This document shows, one piece after another, positions 1-7,817 of a DNA stretch of 10,725 nucleotides; position 1 is the first letter of the stretch, and every line of letters begins with the position of its first letter. The notes beneath the pieces are model-generated. The model saw nothing but the letters and a program-made list of their open reading frames with translations, did no database searches and was not told where the DNA came from. The translations under genes and the position numbers were made by a program. Origin of the DNA: Fidelibacterota bacterium (GTDB lineage: Bacteria; Fidelibacterota; UBA2242); assembly GCA_003645845.1 (NCBI GenBank), contig QNCV01000063.1, forward strand, positions 1 through 10,725. The letters are read 5' to 3'.

Positions 1-175
1 CCCGGAACATTTGTAATTGCGAGTCGGAAAATGAGACCTGCCCGGCGTCGGACAACAGAACCTGAGCGCCTTTATGAGCCAGTAAACCAGCGGCGGCTAT
101 ACCACTGCGGCGGGCGCCCAGCACACATATATTTTTTCCGGTAATGTCGACAGGATATTTTGACAAATCCATCAT
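1..175 (-). CDS. murD: UDP-N-acetylmuramoyl-L-alanine:D-glutamate ligase MurD, N-terminal fragment (cut by window edge)
   Basis: MurD is the cytoplasmic ligase that adds D-glutamate to UDP-MurNAc-L-alanine in peptidoglycan precursor synthesis. Only about 58 codons are visible; the rest lies beyond base 1. The translation begins MMDLSKYPVDITGKN and runs into a Rossmann-type strand-loop with the motif VLGARRSG at about residues 19-26, followed by an alanine-rich helix and the strand QVLLSDA. This matches the N-terminal UDP-binding fold of MurD (usual form GxGxSG). The first ATG (175-173) overlaps the mraY stop as ATGA, which favours it over the second ATG (172-170) and implies translational coupling. 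No clear Shine-Dalgarno sequence precedes it. MurD follows MraY in the usual dcw order, which supports the call. The ATP-binding and C-terminal domains cannot be judged here. Confidence 0.9.
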   Translation of the reverse strand, partial: MMDLSKYPVDITGKNICVLGARRSGIAAAGLLAHKGAQVLLSDAGQVSFSDSQLQMFR

Positions 176-1275
176 AGTATTTTGAAACTGCTAAGACTTA
201 ATATTGCCAGTAAGATGCCGATGATCCAGAAACGGATGACGATTTTACTTTCATCGATACCCTTCATCTCGAAGTGATGATGCAGGGGAGCCATCAGGAA
301 AATTCGTTTTCCGGTTCCGGTTTTCCTCTTGGTGTATTTAAAGTAGCTGACCTGAAGCAACACGGAGGCGGTTTCAGCGACGAAAACGCCACCCAGCAGC
401 ACAAAGAGAAGTTCCTTTTTTAATAAAATTGCGACGATCCAGAGCGCCGTACCCATGGATAATGAACCCGTATCTCCCATAAAAACCTGGGCCGGTTTGC
501 TGTTATACCAGAGAAATCCGAGAATACCGCCGGCAAGTGATGCGCAGAATACGGTCAATTCACCGCTGCCGGGCAGGTAGATTGTATTTAAGTAATGACT
601 GAAGTCGGTTCGCCCGGAAACATAGGATATAATGGCGAAGGCAAGCGCCACGATTCCCATCAGCCCCGCCGCGAGTCCGTCAAGTCCATCGGTTAAGTTG
701 ACGGAGTTGGATCCGGCTGTCACGACAAAAACGACGAAGGGGATATAGAGCAGACCGAGATTGATTTCGAGGTTTTTAAAAAACGGAACGGAAGTCAGCC
801 CTCTGACCGATTCAAATTCCGGCGCAAAATAGAGATAGCAACCGATGATAAGACCCAGTGTGATCTGACCAGTGAGTTTATATCGTGCTATCAGACCCTT
901 TTTATACTTTTTGACAACTTTTAAATAATCGTCCAGAAAACCAATCGCGCCCATCCAGAGGGTGGCAAATAGAATCATAAGGATATAAATGCTTTTCAGA
1001 TTAGCCCAGAGTAGAACCGGCAGAAGCACCGAAATTATTATTATAATGCCGCCCATTGTGGGGGTGCCTTTTTTAGCGAGATGGGATTTCGGCCCGTTTT
1101 CACGAATCGTTTCGCCGATTTGATATTTCGCCAGAAGTTTCAGAAAGAAAGGTCCGATAATGAAGCTGATGAGAAGGGCGGTGATGGCTGCCATTGCCGC
1201 TCTGAAAGTGATGTACTGGAACAGGTTGAACCCGGAAAAATATTTTCTCAGTGGAACCAGAAGATGATAAAACAT
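172..1275 (-). CDS. mraY: Phospho-N-acetylmuramoyl-pentapeptide-transferase MraY
   Basis: MraY is the polytopic inner-membrane enzyme that transfers phospho-MurNAc-pentapeptide from UDP to undecaprenyl phosphate, giving lipid I. The 367-residue length is normal and the sequence is dominated by hydrophobic segments. Family signatures are all present in order: ENGPKSHLAKKGTPTMGG at about 59-76, the acidic pair in FLDDYLK (D115/D116), SNSVNLTDGLDG at 189-200 with the catalytic-site aspartates, VFMGDTGS at 264-271, and MAPLHHHFE at 328-336 with the triple histidine. No key residue is missing. The ATG (1275-1273) directly follows the murF TAA stop (1278-1276) with no spacer; a GAAGGA ribosome-binding element lies inside the murF 3' end. 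The stop overlaps the murD start as ATGA. Expression is expected from the mraZ promoter with the rest of the operon. Confidence 0.98.
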   Translation of the reverse strand: MFYHLLVPLRKYFSGFNLFQYITFRAAMAAITALLISFIIGPFFLKLLAKYQIGETIRENGPKSHLAKKGTPTMGGIIIIISVLLPVLLWANLKSIYILMILFATLWMGAIGFLDDYLKVVKKYKKGLIARYKLTGQITLGLIIGCYLYFAPEFESVRGLTSVPFFKNLEINLGLLYIPFVVFVVTAGSNSVNLTDGLDGLAAGLMGIVALAFAIISYVSGRTDFSHYLNTIYLPGSGELTVFCASLAGGILGFLWYNSKPAQVFMGDTGSLSMGTALWIVAILLKKELLFVLLGGVFVAETASVLLQVSYFKYTKRKTGTGKRIFLMAPLHHHFEMKGIDESKIVIRFWIIGILLAILSLSSFKIL

Positions 1276-2628
1276 TTATTTAATAATTCCTTCAATTATT
1301 TCTTCCATTTTATTACCCCGTGAGCCTTTTACCAGGATAGTATCTTCCGGAAGAAGTTCCTTTTTAAGCGACTGAATGAGTTCTTCTTTGTTCAGAAAAT
1401 GTCTCGTTTTTACATCTCCTGTTTTTCCAATAGTATCATTGGTGATTTTGGTGAGGGGTCCGTACATGTAACAGATATCTATGGGAGATTGGGATACGAA
1501 TTTTCCAATATCGGCATGGCTTTTTTCCGCCAGCGCACCCAATTCGAACATGTCCCCGAAAACGAATATGCGTCTTCCCGGTACTGCCATTCGTGAAAAT
1601 GTATCCAGGGCGGCTGCGGTGCTGTCTGGGTTTGCGTTGTAAACATCGTTGATAATAGTGCAGTTATTTCTTCGTATAACGGTAAAACGCTGATCGACAG
1701 GCTGAAAGGATTCCAATGCTTCAATCATGTCTTCAGTGTTTATGGAAAATGTTTTACCCACTGCCGCCGCCGCCAGTGCATTGGCGGCCATGATTTTCCC
1801 GGGAACCGCGAGACGGATATGAATTTTATCGTTAATCACCAGTTTCGCACAACCGTTTTTGTCAAAATCCTTGATAATGCCGCGATAATCGGCATTGCCG
1901 GAACTGAATCCGTAGGTAATCGGCAGCGCCGACACTTTCATTTGCCGAATGAAATCATCATCAATATTTAAAAATACCTTGTCTTTTGCAGACAATGCAT
2001 CAAACAGTTCTTTTTTTGCCCGGGCGACGCCTTCTCTGGAACCGAAAAATTCGGTATGGCCATAGCCGATATTGGTTATCAGTCCGGCATTCGGTTGTGC
2101 TAATTCACAGAGATAGGCAATCTCGCCGAAATGATTTGTTCCGAGTTCCAGGATACTGAACTGATGGTTTTCATTTAATTCAAGAAGGGTAAGAGGGAGT
2201 CCCAATTGATTATTCAGATTGCCGGACGTGGTATGAACATTGTACTTTTGCCTGAGAACTGCGTTGCACATCGCTTTTGTGGTGGTTTTACCGTTGGTCC
2301 CGGTAATGGCTAAAACCGGAATGTCAAATTGCTGCCGCCAGGATTTTGCGAGGATTTGAAGAGCCTTTTCCGGAGATTCAACGATCCATAAGGGAGCTCC
2401 GGAAATGTCGTATTCCCCGGCCCGCTTTCCTGATACGACACAGAGAGACGCCCCGGCATCAAAAGCATTTTTGATGTATTTATGTCCGTCGGTGTGTTCA
2501 CCGGGAAGCGCAATGAACATCGAGCGGTCTGTCACCTTACGGCTGTCGATAACGACATTTGAAACCGATGAATTGAAATTCATCAGTTCTCCGTAGCCGG
2601 TTTTCTTTATGAATTCTGAAGAGATCAT
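1276..2628 (-). CDS. murF: UDP-N-acetylmuramoyl-tripeptide:D-alanyl-D-alanine ligase MurF
   Basis: MurF is the cytoplasmic Mur ligase that adds D-Ala-D-Ala to UDP-MurNAc-tripeptide, completing the pentapeptide used by MraY. The 450-residue protein shows the three Mur ligase domains. The N-terminal UDP-binding part has VVIDSRKV near 25-32 and FIALPGEHTDGHKYI near 38-52. The central ATPase has the P-loop ITGTNGKTTTK at about 108-118, then TSGNLNNQLGLPLTLL, ELGTNHFGEI and NIGYGHTEFFGS. A lysine pair near 205 (RAKKEL) is where the family's carbamylated lysine lies. The C-terminal domain has NDVYNANPDS near 327-336, GDMFELG and LVKGSRGNKMEE. The NxxNQ and YNANPDS motifs separate MurF from MurE. 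Its ATG (2628) overlaps the murE stop as ATGA. It is a complete gene with nothing abnormal visible. Confidence 0.97.
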   Translation of the reverse strand: MISSEFIKKTGYGELMNFNSSVSNVVIDSRKVTDRSMFIALPGEHTDGHKYIKNAFDAGASLCVVSGKRAGEYDISGAPLWIVESPEKALQILAKSWRQQFDIPVLAITGTNGKTTTKAMCNAVLRQKYNVHTTSGNLNNQLGLPLTLLELNENHQFSILELGTNHFGEIAYLCELAQPNAGLITNIGYGHTEFFGSREGVARAKKELFDALSAKDKVFLNIDDDFIRQMKVSALPITYGFSSGNADYRGIIKDFDKNGCAKLVINDKIHIRLAVPGKIMAANALAAAAVGKTFSINTEDMIEALESFQPVDQRFTVIRRNNCTIINDVYNANPDSTAAALDTFSRMAVPGRRIFVFGDMFELGALAEKSHADIGKFVSQSPIDICYMYGPLTKITNDTIGKTGDVKTRHFLNKEELIQSLKKELLPEDTILVKGSRGNKMEEIIEGIIK

Positions 2629-4082
2629 TTCAATTCCATCAATTCCCTGACAACCTGAATGTCACTGAAAGGATATTTTTTTCCCTTAATATCCTGGTAA
2701 TCCTCGTGACCTTTTCCAAGGATAGCGACAATATCGTTTTCATTGCCGTTTTCCACGGCGAATTTTATTGCTTCCCGTCGATCGATTATATTCTGATATT
2801 TCTGCCGGGGGCTGAAGCCCGCAATGGCATCGTTTATGATTGCTTCCGGTTCTTCAAAACGGGGATTATCGGTTGTAACGATAGTTATATCGGATGAAGC
2901 AGCGGCGGCTCTGGCCATTAACGGGCGTTTGGCCCTGTCCCGGTTTCCACCGCAACCGAAAACCGTAATCAATTTTCCGTTATTCGGCACCATATCCCGC
3001 AGGGCTTCGAGAACGTTGCTAATGGCGTCCGGAGTGTGGGCGTAATCGATGAATGTTCTGGGGAATCCGGCTTTGTGTATTTCCTGAAGTCGCCCCGGAA
3101 TATATTGGATTTTTCCGAGCGCTGCGGTGATGTGCTTCGGGTCAATGCCCAGACAGACGGCGGTACTGACGGCTGCCAGAATATTACTTAGGTTAAATCT
3201 GCCGGAGAGCCGTGATTTAATCGGAATTTGGTGAGATTCCGACTGGATAACGCCGTTTATTCCATTCTCGTATTCAACATCCGGATTCCAGTGAAAATCG
3301 GAGGGTTTTGAAATTGAATAGCTGTAAATTGCGGTGTTGCCAATGGATTTAAATGTATTGTGGTAAGCGTCATCTGCATTGGAAATCCGGAAGCCGTTGG
3401 GTGAAACTTTGGTGAAAAGCCTGGTTTTTGCGGTGGCATAATTGTCAATGGTTTTGTAAAAATCCAGATGATCCTGGGAAATATTGGTAAAAACCGCCGC
3501 CAGAAAATCGATATTATCCACACGATTGAGTGACAGGGCATGGGCGGAAACTTCCATAATAACATATTCGGTGTTTTGACTGACCATGGTTGCCAGTAGT
3601 TCCTGCAATTGTATCGAATCCGGGGTGGTCAGATTAAGTGAGTGAAGGGTATCGCCGACGGAATATCCCAAAGTTCCGATTGTTGCCCGGGATTTCCCGG
3701 CTGTTCGTAAAATCTGGTTCAGAATATATACGGTCGTTGTTTTTCCATTGGTTCCCGTTACGCCAATCAGTTTCAGCCTTTTTGAAGGATGGTTATAAAA
3801 GTTTGCCGCAGCCAGAGCAAGGGCCGCACGGCTGTTTTTCACGATAATCTGTGGAATTGGAACTGATTTGGATAGTTTTTCGGCGACGATTGCCGCAGCT
3901 CCGTTTTTAACCGCGTGAGAGATGTAGTCATGACCGTCTGCCTGAGTTCCGCGGATCGCAAAAAAGAGGTCGCCATCTTTTACATGTTTCGAGTTGTTTT
4001 GAAGAGATTCTATTTCCGGTGGCAGTTTGCCATGTAATTCGAATGTAAGTCCATTGAGAACATGTTCGGTATTTTTATTCAT
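2625..4082 (-). CDS. murE: UDP-N-acetylmuramoyl-L-alanyl-D-glutamate:meso-diaminopimelate ligase MurE
   Basis: MurE adds the third stem-peptide residue to UDP-MurNAc-dipeptide in the cytoplasm. The 485-residue protein has an N-terminal UDP-binding domain (KDGDLFFAIRGTQADGHDYI near 35-54). The central ATPase follows, with the P-loop GVTGTNGKTTT at 107-117, the UDP-MurNAc-contacting LTTPDS at 151-156, EVSAHAL at 177-183, NISQDHLDFY at 200-209 and K219 in ATAKTRLF as the probable carbamylated lysine. The C-terminal domain has DYAHTPDA, FGCGGNRDRAKRPLM at 375-389, and GKGHEDYQ at 456-463. The motif DNPR at 405-408 is the signature of enzymes that use meso-diaminopimelate rather than lysine. The usual DSRxV near the N terminus reads NSKHV here, a mild variation. 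The start ATG shares one base with the ftsI stop (TAATG) and an AAAGG element lies about 9 nt upstream. Confidence 0.97.
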   Translation of the reverse strand: MNKNTEHVLNGLTFELHGKLPPEIESLQNNSKHVKDGDLFFAIRGTQADGHDYISHAVKNGAAAIVAEKLSKSVPIPQIIVKNSRAALALAAANFYNHPSKRLKLIGVTGTNGKTTTVYILNQILRTAGKSRATIGTLGYSVGDTLHSLNLTTPDSIQLQELLATMVSQNTEYVIMEVSAHALSLNRVDNIDFLAAVFTNISQDHLDFYKTIDNYATAKTRLFTKVSPNGFRISNADDAYHNTFKSIGNTAIYSYSISKPSDFHWNPDVEYENGINGVIQSESHQIPIKSRLSGRFNLSNILAAVSTAVCLGIDPKHITAALGKIQYIPGRLQEIHKAGFPRTFIDYAHTPDAISNVLEALRDMVPNNGKLITVFGCGGNRDRAKRPLMARAAAASSDITIVTTDNPRFEEPEAIINDAIAGFSPRQKYQNIIDRREAIKFAVENGNENDIVAILGKGHEDYQDIKGKKYPFSDIQVVRELMELK

Positions 4083-6085
4083 TAAAAAGCGCCTTTCGGA
4101 GTGAGCTCAATTCGACATTTTGTGTTGGGAGTGATGACAGAATTTTTTGCGGGATACTGTGATGTAACGACTCCGGCTCCTTTTATCCGGGGCTCCATTC
4201 CCATTGTCCGTAAAATGGCAATTGCCTGACGGAGTGTCTTTCCATGCAGGTCAGGCATCCGTTTTGAATATTGGTACGACGATAATTGAACCGGTGAAGT
4301 ATTTGGTATCGCCGGTACTATCCGATGTTGCTTGTTAATCCGATTGGATTCTTTTTTAACAATTTGAATATTCGGCACTTGTAGTTGATCTTCGGGTAGG
4401 AAAAGATCATCGGACAGATTTACAATCCGGTTAAAAACTTCCCGCAGGACCGGGGCGGAGACCGCACCGCCGGTGTGTTCATGACCCTTCGGATTATCAA
4501 TGACAATCACACACAGGAGTTTGGGATTGTCGGCGGGGAAAAATCCGACAAATGTTGCGATGTAATCGGTTTGGCTATACCCGTTTTCCGTTACTTTTTG
4601 GGCTGTGCCGGTTTTGCCGGCGATTGACATACCGTTGATATTGGCGTTGATACCGGTGCCGCTTTGAACGGTTAAGCGTAAGAGGTTTCGCATCATCTGC
4701 ATAGTTTCAGCCGAAGCGACCCGCCGGATAAAACGGGGCTTTATTTTGGATATAGTGACGCCCTCTTTTGTTTTGATGGAACTTACCAGCTGCGGTTTCA
4801 ACAGATAGCCGCCGTTTGCAATCGCCGCATAGGCGTAGGCCAGTTGAAGCGCAGTAACACATATTCCCTGTCCCATTGCAATTTGAGCCAGAGTCAGATC
4901 ACTCCACTCTTTTAGGGGATGTAGAATACCCTCTTGCTCGCCGGGAAACCGGATATCGCTCCGGGCGCCAAATCCAAAACGTCGGGTATATGAAAATACC
5001 TGATCCTTTCCGATTTTCTCGGCAACTTTGATTGTGCCAATATTACTGCTTTTCTTAATAACCTCGGCAAAGGTCAGACGCTTGTATTTTTTATGATCGT
5101 GAATAATATTTTTACCAATTGCCATATAACCGTTTTCACAGTCTATACTATCACCGGGCTGAACACTATTTCGGTCGAATGCAGCAGTTGCCGTGACAAT
5201 TTTAAATGTTGAGCCGGGTTCGAAAATGTCGGTAACAACCCGGTTGATTTGTGATGAAATAGGATAATCGGATGGATGATTCGGGTCAAAACTCGGAATT
5301 GAAGCCATGGCGCGAATGGCGCCGGTATTCGGATCTATAATGATTCCCATTGCCTTATCCGCATTGTGCTTCCGAAAGGCATTCTGTAATTCTTCAAACA
5401 GAATAGCCTGATATTCGTAATCAATGGTCAGAACAATGTCATTCCCGTCAACGGTTTCCTGATGGGGTCGATCGGGGCGATTATTCAAACGCCCCCAGCC
5501 GTCTTTGAGAGTGATCTGCCAACCGGGTGTTCCGGAAAGATACGGATCGAACTCCTTTTCAAGACCGACAATTCCATGATTGTCAATGTCTGTAAAACCG
5601 ATCAACTGCCCGGCGATTTCACCAAATGGATAGTTTCGATGTATTTTGCGTTCAACCGCAAATGCATTATGATACTGATATTTATTTAAAAAAGCCTTAA
5701 TCCGGCTGTGGGGCAGATTTCTTTCCAGAGTTGCGTAAGTGCGATTGGATTTCAGGATTTTGAGATACCTGGAATAATTGGGGAGCAGGAGAGTGTCAAG
5801 CTCCCGCGCCATTTCTTCTTTATGATTAATTAGATATGGGTGAACAGCGATGTTGTATTGAACAATGTCAACAGTCAGGGGTTTATGATTGCGATCGTAA
5901 ATCGTTCCCCGGATAGGCGCGATTACCTTCCGATAGTCGGACTGCTTTCTGCACAACTCCTGATAATGATCGGTTTTCAATATCTGGATAATAAATAAGC
6001 GACATGCAATTATTCCCCATACAATTACCAGTAGGGATGAAAGCAGCAGTGTTCGTTTCTTAATATTTTGGTGCCTTACTGACAT
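4082..6085 (-). CDS. ftsI: Septal peptidoglycan transpeptidase FtsI / PBP3-type class B penicillin-binding protein with PASTA domain
   Basis: This is a class B penicillin-binding protein expected to crosslink septal peptidoglycan in the periplasm, working with FtsW and FtsL. It has 667 residues. A short basic cytoplasmic tail precedes one membrane anchor (about 13-36). A dimerisation domain starts with APIRGTIYDRN near 56-66. The transpeptidase domain holds all three catalytic motifs: SxxK as EPGSTFK with S292 and K295, SxN as S346-S347-N348, and KTGT at 491-494. After a polar linker (about 560-607) a single PASTA domain (about 609-664) ends the protein, starting MPDLHGKTLRQAI. PASTA domains are best known from Gram-positive PBPs and SpoVD, so the gene could also be labelled pbpB or spoVD-like, but its place between ftsL and murE argues for FtsI. 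The ATG lies 3 nt after the ftsL stop with no strong Shine-Dalgarno, suggesting coupling. Confidence 0.95.
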   Translation of the reverse strand: MSVRHQNIKKRTLLLSSLLVIVWGIIACRLFIIQILKTDHYQELCRKQSDYRKVIAPIRGTIYDRNHKPLTVDIVQYNIAVHPYLINHKEEMARELDTLLLPNYSRYLKILKSNRTYATLERNLPHSRIKAFLNKYQYHNAFAVERKIHRNYPFGEIAGQLIGFTDIDNHGIVGLEKEFDPYLSGTPGWQITLKDGWGRLNNRPDRPHQETVDGNDIVLTIDYEYQAILFEELQNAFRKHNADKAMGIIIDPNTGAIRAMASIPSFDPNHPSDYPISSQINRVVTDIFEPGSTFKIVTATAAFDRNSVQPGDSIDCENGYMAIGKNIIHDHKKYKRLTFAEVIKKSSNIGTIKVAEKIGKDQVFSYTRRFGFGARSDIRFPGEQEGILHPLKEWSDLTLAQIAMGQGICVTALQLAYAYAAIANGGYLLKPQLVSSIKTKEGVTISKIKPRFIRRVASAETMQMMRNLLRLTVQSGTGINANINGMSIAGKTGTAQKVTENGYSQTDYIATFVGFFPADNPKLLCVIVIDNPKGHEHTGGAVSAPVLREVFNRIVNLSDDLFLPEDQLQVPNIQIVKKESNRINKQHRIVPAIPNTSPVQLSSYQYSKRMPDLHGKTLRQAIAILRTMGMEPRIKGAGVVTSQYPAKNSVITPNTKCRIELTPKGAF

Positions 6086-6088
6086 GTT

Positions 6089-6433
6089 TTAGCTATTTTT
6101 TCTTGAAGAGGTGATAATTACATTCAAGGTTTCCGGCTGGGGTGTCCACATATCCAATTGAGTGTTGGCAATCTGCTTGATGCGGTCGGCTCTGCTTAAA
6201 CGATCCAATTCGACCAGAGAAATACGGTTTTGAGTTATCAGATTGGCCTCTTCACGCTTCAGGGCATCGATTTCCTTGTATAACTGATTGGTATAATTGA
6301 AAATCCAGACGTAAAAAACCATCATGCCAATCAAAAAAATGAACATAGTTGACATGATAATGTTTTTCCGTCGGTTTTTGGTAATTCTTTTTTTCTTCAA
6401 TTTAAATCCGTTTGGCGGCGCGCAGTTTGGCAC
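6089..6433 (-). CDS. ftsL: Cell division protein FtsL (bitopic membrane protein)
   Basis: FtsL is a small divisome protein that, with FtsB and FtsQ, activates the FtsW-FtsI synthase at the septum. The protein has up to 114 residues. A strongly basic cytoplasmic segment (KLKKKRITKNRRK, about 11-23) precedes a single membrane helix at about 26-46. A heptad-like periplasmic coiled-coil stretch follows (YKEIDALKREEANLITQNR) and then a conserved-looking tail, RADRIKQIANTQLDMWTPQPE, resembling the end of FtsL/FtsL-like families. The call rests on topology and position, since FtsL sequence is poorly conserved. The start is uncertain. GTG at 6433 has an AAGGG element 6 nt upstream and overlaps rsmH by 32 nt. 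A TTG at 6400, one base after the rsmH stop, would keep the basic tail but has only a weak CGGA upstream. An ATG at codon 27 would remove the tail and is unlikely. Confidence 0.88.
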   Translation of the reverse strand: MPNCAPPNGFKLKKKRITKNRRKNIIMSTMFIFLIGMMVFYVWIFNYTNQLYKEIDALKREEANLITQNRISLVELDRLSRADRIKQIANTQLDMWTPQPETLNVIITSSRKNS

Positions 6434-7325
6434 TGCGTGCCCTTGAGTTAAGCGTTATTTCCTTTTTTGAAGGAAGGACGGGTTTTTTCATTAAAAGTTG
6501 CAAAGCGGCTTTATGGTTGCACTGACACGTGGGGAATTCCCTGGGGCAAATGCAATCACTGGATTCGGTCTTAAAGAATTGTTTGACAATCCGGTCTTCC
6601 AGACTGTGATAGGTAATCACTACTATGTGAGCACCGGGATTCAGAATGGAAAGACTGTCATTGAGGGCTTTTTCAAGGACCTCCATTTCCCGGTTAACAG
6701 CAATTCTGAGCGCCTGGAAAATCCGGCTCAATGTTTTATTGATAAATTGGGAGGGGGCGTTCTGCCGGATGATTTTTACCAGTTGAGCTGTGCTCTCAAT
6801 CGGCAGTGTCTCTCGTTGACGCACAATAGCCCTGGCGATTGTTTTCGAACGTCTCTCTTCGCCAAATTCATGAAAAATGCGGATTAAGTCTTCCAGCTTC
6901 CACTGATTGACAATATCGGCAGCTGTTATCGACAGAGTGGGAGAGAAGCGCATATCCAAGGGACCATCGTGAGTGAAAGACATGCCCCGTTGCGGATTAT
7001 CCAGAGCAAAGGAGGATAATCCCAAGTCCATCAGAATTCCGTCAACTTTTGGATAGCCGTTCCGATAACATACTGCCTTCAACGATTCGAAGTTTGAATG
7101 GATTAAAAGATGTTTCTGGGAAATTGATAATGCGGATCTACAATAATCGATGGCACCTGGATCAGCATCAAGACCAATCAGAGTGGCCCGGTCATTCAAA
7201 TGCCGGGCAAGTTCTGAAAAATGCCCGCCGGTACCCAAAGTAGCGTCAACATATACACCGTCCGGCCGGGAGACCAGATACTGTATTGCTTCTTTGAGTA
7301 ATACCGGTACATGAATATTGGACAT
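6402..7325 (-). CDS. rsmH: 16S rRNA (cytosine-1402-N4)-methyltransferase RsmH (MraW)
   Basis: RsmH uses S-adenosylmethionine to methylate N4 of C1402 in 16S rRNA, tuning the ribosomal P site. The 307-residue length is typical. The sequence begins NIHVPVLLKEAI, then has the SAM-binding motif DATLGTGGH at 27-35, the acidic loop GLDADPGAI at 51-59, and MDLGLSS at 99-105. QRGMSF and DGPLDMRF follow, then EERRSKTIARAI near 156-167, FQALRIAVNREME near 203-215, and ITYHSLEDRIVKQFF near 237-251. A CxCP...CxC cluster lies at 258-269 before the basic tail NSRARSAKLRAAKR. All family motifs are intact. The ATG is 22 nt after mraZ, preceded by a TAGGTAG ribosome-binding element. It occupies its usual place as second gene of the dcw operon and its 3' end overlaps ftsL. 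Confidence 0.98.
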   Translation of the reverse strand: MSNIHVPVLLKEAIQYLVSRPDGVYVDATLGTGGHFSELARHLNDRATLIGLDADPGAIDYCRSALSISQKHLLIHSNFESLKAVCYRNGYPKVDGILMDLGLSSFALDNPQRGMSFTHDGPLDMRFSPTLSITAADIVNQWKLEDLIRIFHEFGEERRSKTIARAIVRQRETLPIESTAQLVKIIRQNAPSQFINKTLSRIFQALRIAVNREMEVLEKALNDSLSILNPGAHIVVITYHSLEDRIVKQFFKTESSDCICPREFPTCQCNHKAALQLLMKKPVLPSKKEITLNSRARSAKLRAAKRI

Positions 7326-7347
7326 CTACCTAAATCCGCGTAAACGA

Positions 7348-7800
7348 TTATAAGATATCGGCTAAATCTTCATAATAATCATCGTCTAGGGGGATTTGAG
7401 ATTCTTGGTGTTTTGCCAGTGTCTCCGGATCCCATAATTCCAGATAGTTCAGGGCTCCTATGATGATGACTTCTTTTTTAATTCCGGCGAAATCGAGATG
7501 CTCCTGAGGAATGAGAACGCGTCCCTGCTTATCGCATTTCAAACGGACCGAATTCCTTGACCAGGTTCTGATAAACGCCCGGTTTTTCTTTTTGAATTGC
7601 GACAGTTTTTTCAACTTCTCGGTGAAAATCTCCCACTCAGGTTCAGGGTAGGCGACGAGGCAGGGATCGGAGCCTTTTGTGATAAAAAAGGCATTTTCCG
7701 GATCTTCGCCATCTCCCCAACGCCGGAATTTTGCCGGAATACTCAGACGATTTTTGTCGTCAAGAAAATGTTTGGATTCGCCGGCAAAAGTTGTAATCAT
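7348..7800 (-). CDS. mraZ: Transcriptional regulator MraZ
   Basis: MraZ is a DNA-binding protein of the SpoVT/AbrB swapped-hairpin fold that forms rings and represses the dcw operon in E. coli. The 150-residue protein has the two expected repeats: DDKNRLSIPAKFR at 14-26, and CDKQGRVLIPQE at 89-100. The first repeat has N where many homologues have G (DxKGR). The protein ends in an acidic tail (DDDYYEDLADIL), slightly unlike E. coli. The ATG at 7800 is preceded by TAGGAG with a short 3-nt gap. It is the first gene of the dcw operon, and a strong promoter overlaid by TGGGN boxes lies directly upstream. Autoregulation is therefore strongly suggested. Binding is inferred from the box pattern and not proven here. 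Confidence 0.97.
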   Translation of the reverse strand: MITTFAGESKHFLDDKNRLSIPAKFRRWGDGEDPENAFFITKGSDPCLVAYPEPEWEIFTEKLKKLSQFKKKNRAFIRTWSRNSVRLKCDKQGRVLIPQEHLDFAGIKKEVIIIGALNYLELWDPETLAKHQESQIPLDDDYYEDLADIL

Positions 7801-7817
7801 AGTCTCCTAAAAAACTT

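Noticed and set aside
3257..3565. Minus-strand open frame of 102 codons in another frame within murE
   Set aside because: It overlaps the conserved MurE central domain and has a composition typical of an out-of-frame reading (many Ile, Phe, Pro, Met).
6498..6887. Plus-strand open frame of 129 codons
   Set aside because: It lies wholly antisense to rsmH, whose motifs are intact through this stretch. Its translation resembles no family I recognise, and no promoter or ribosome-binding site supports it.
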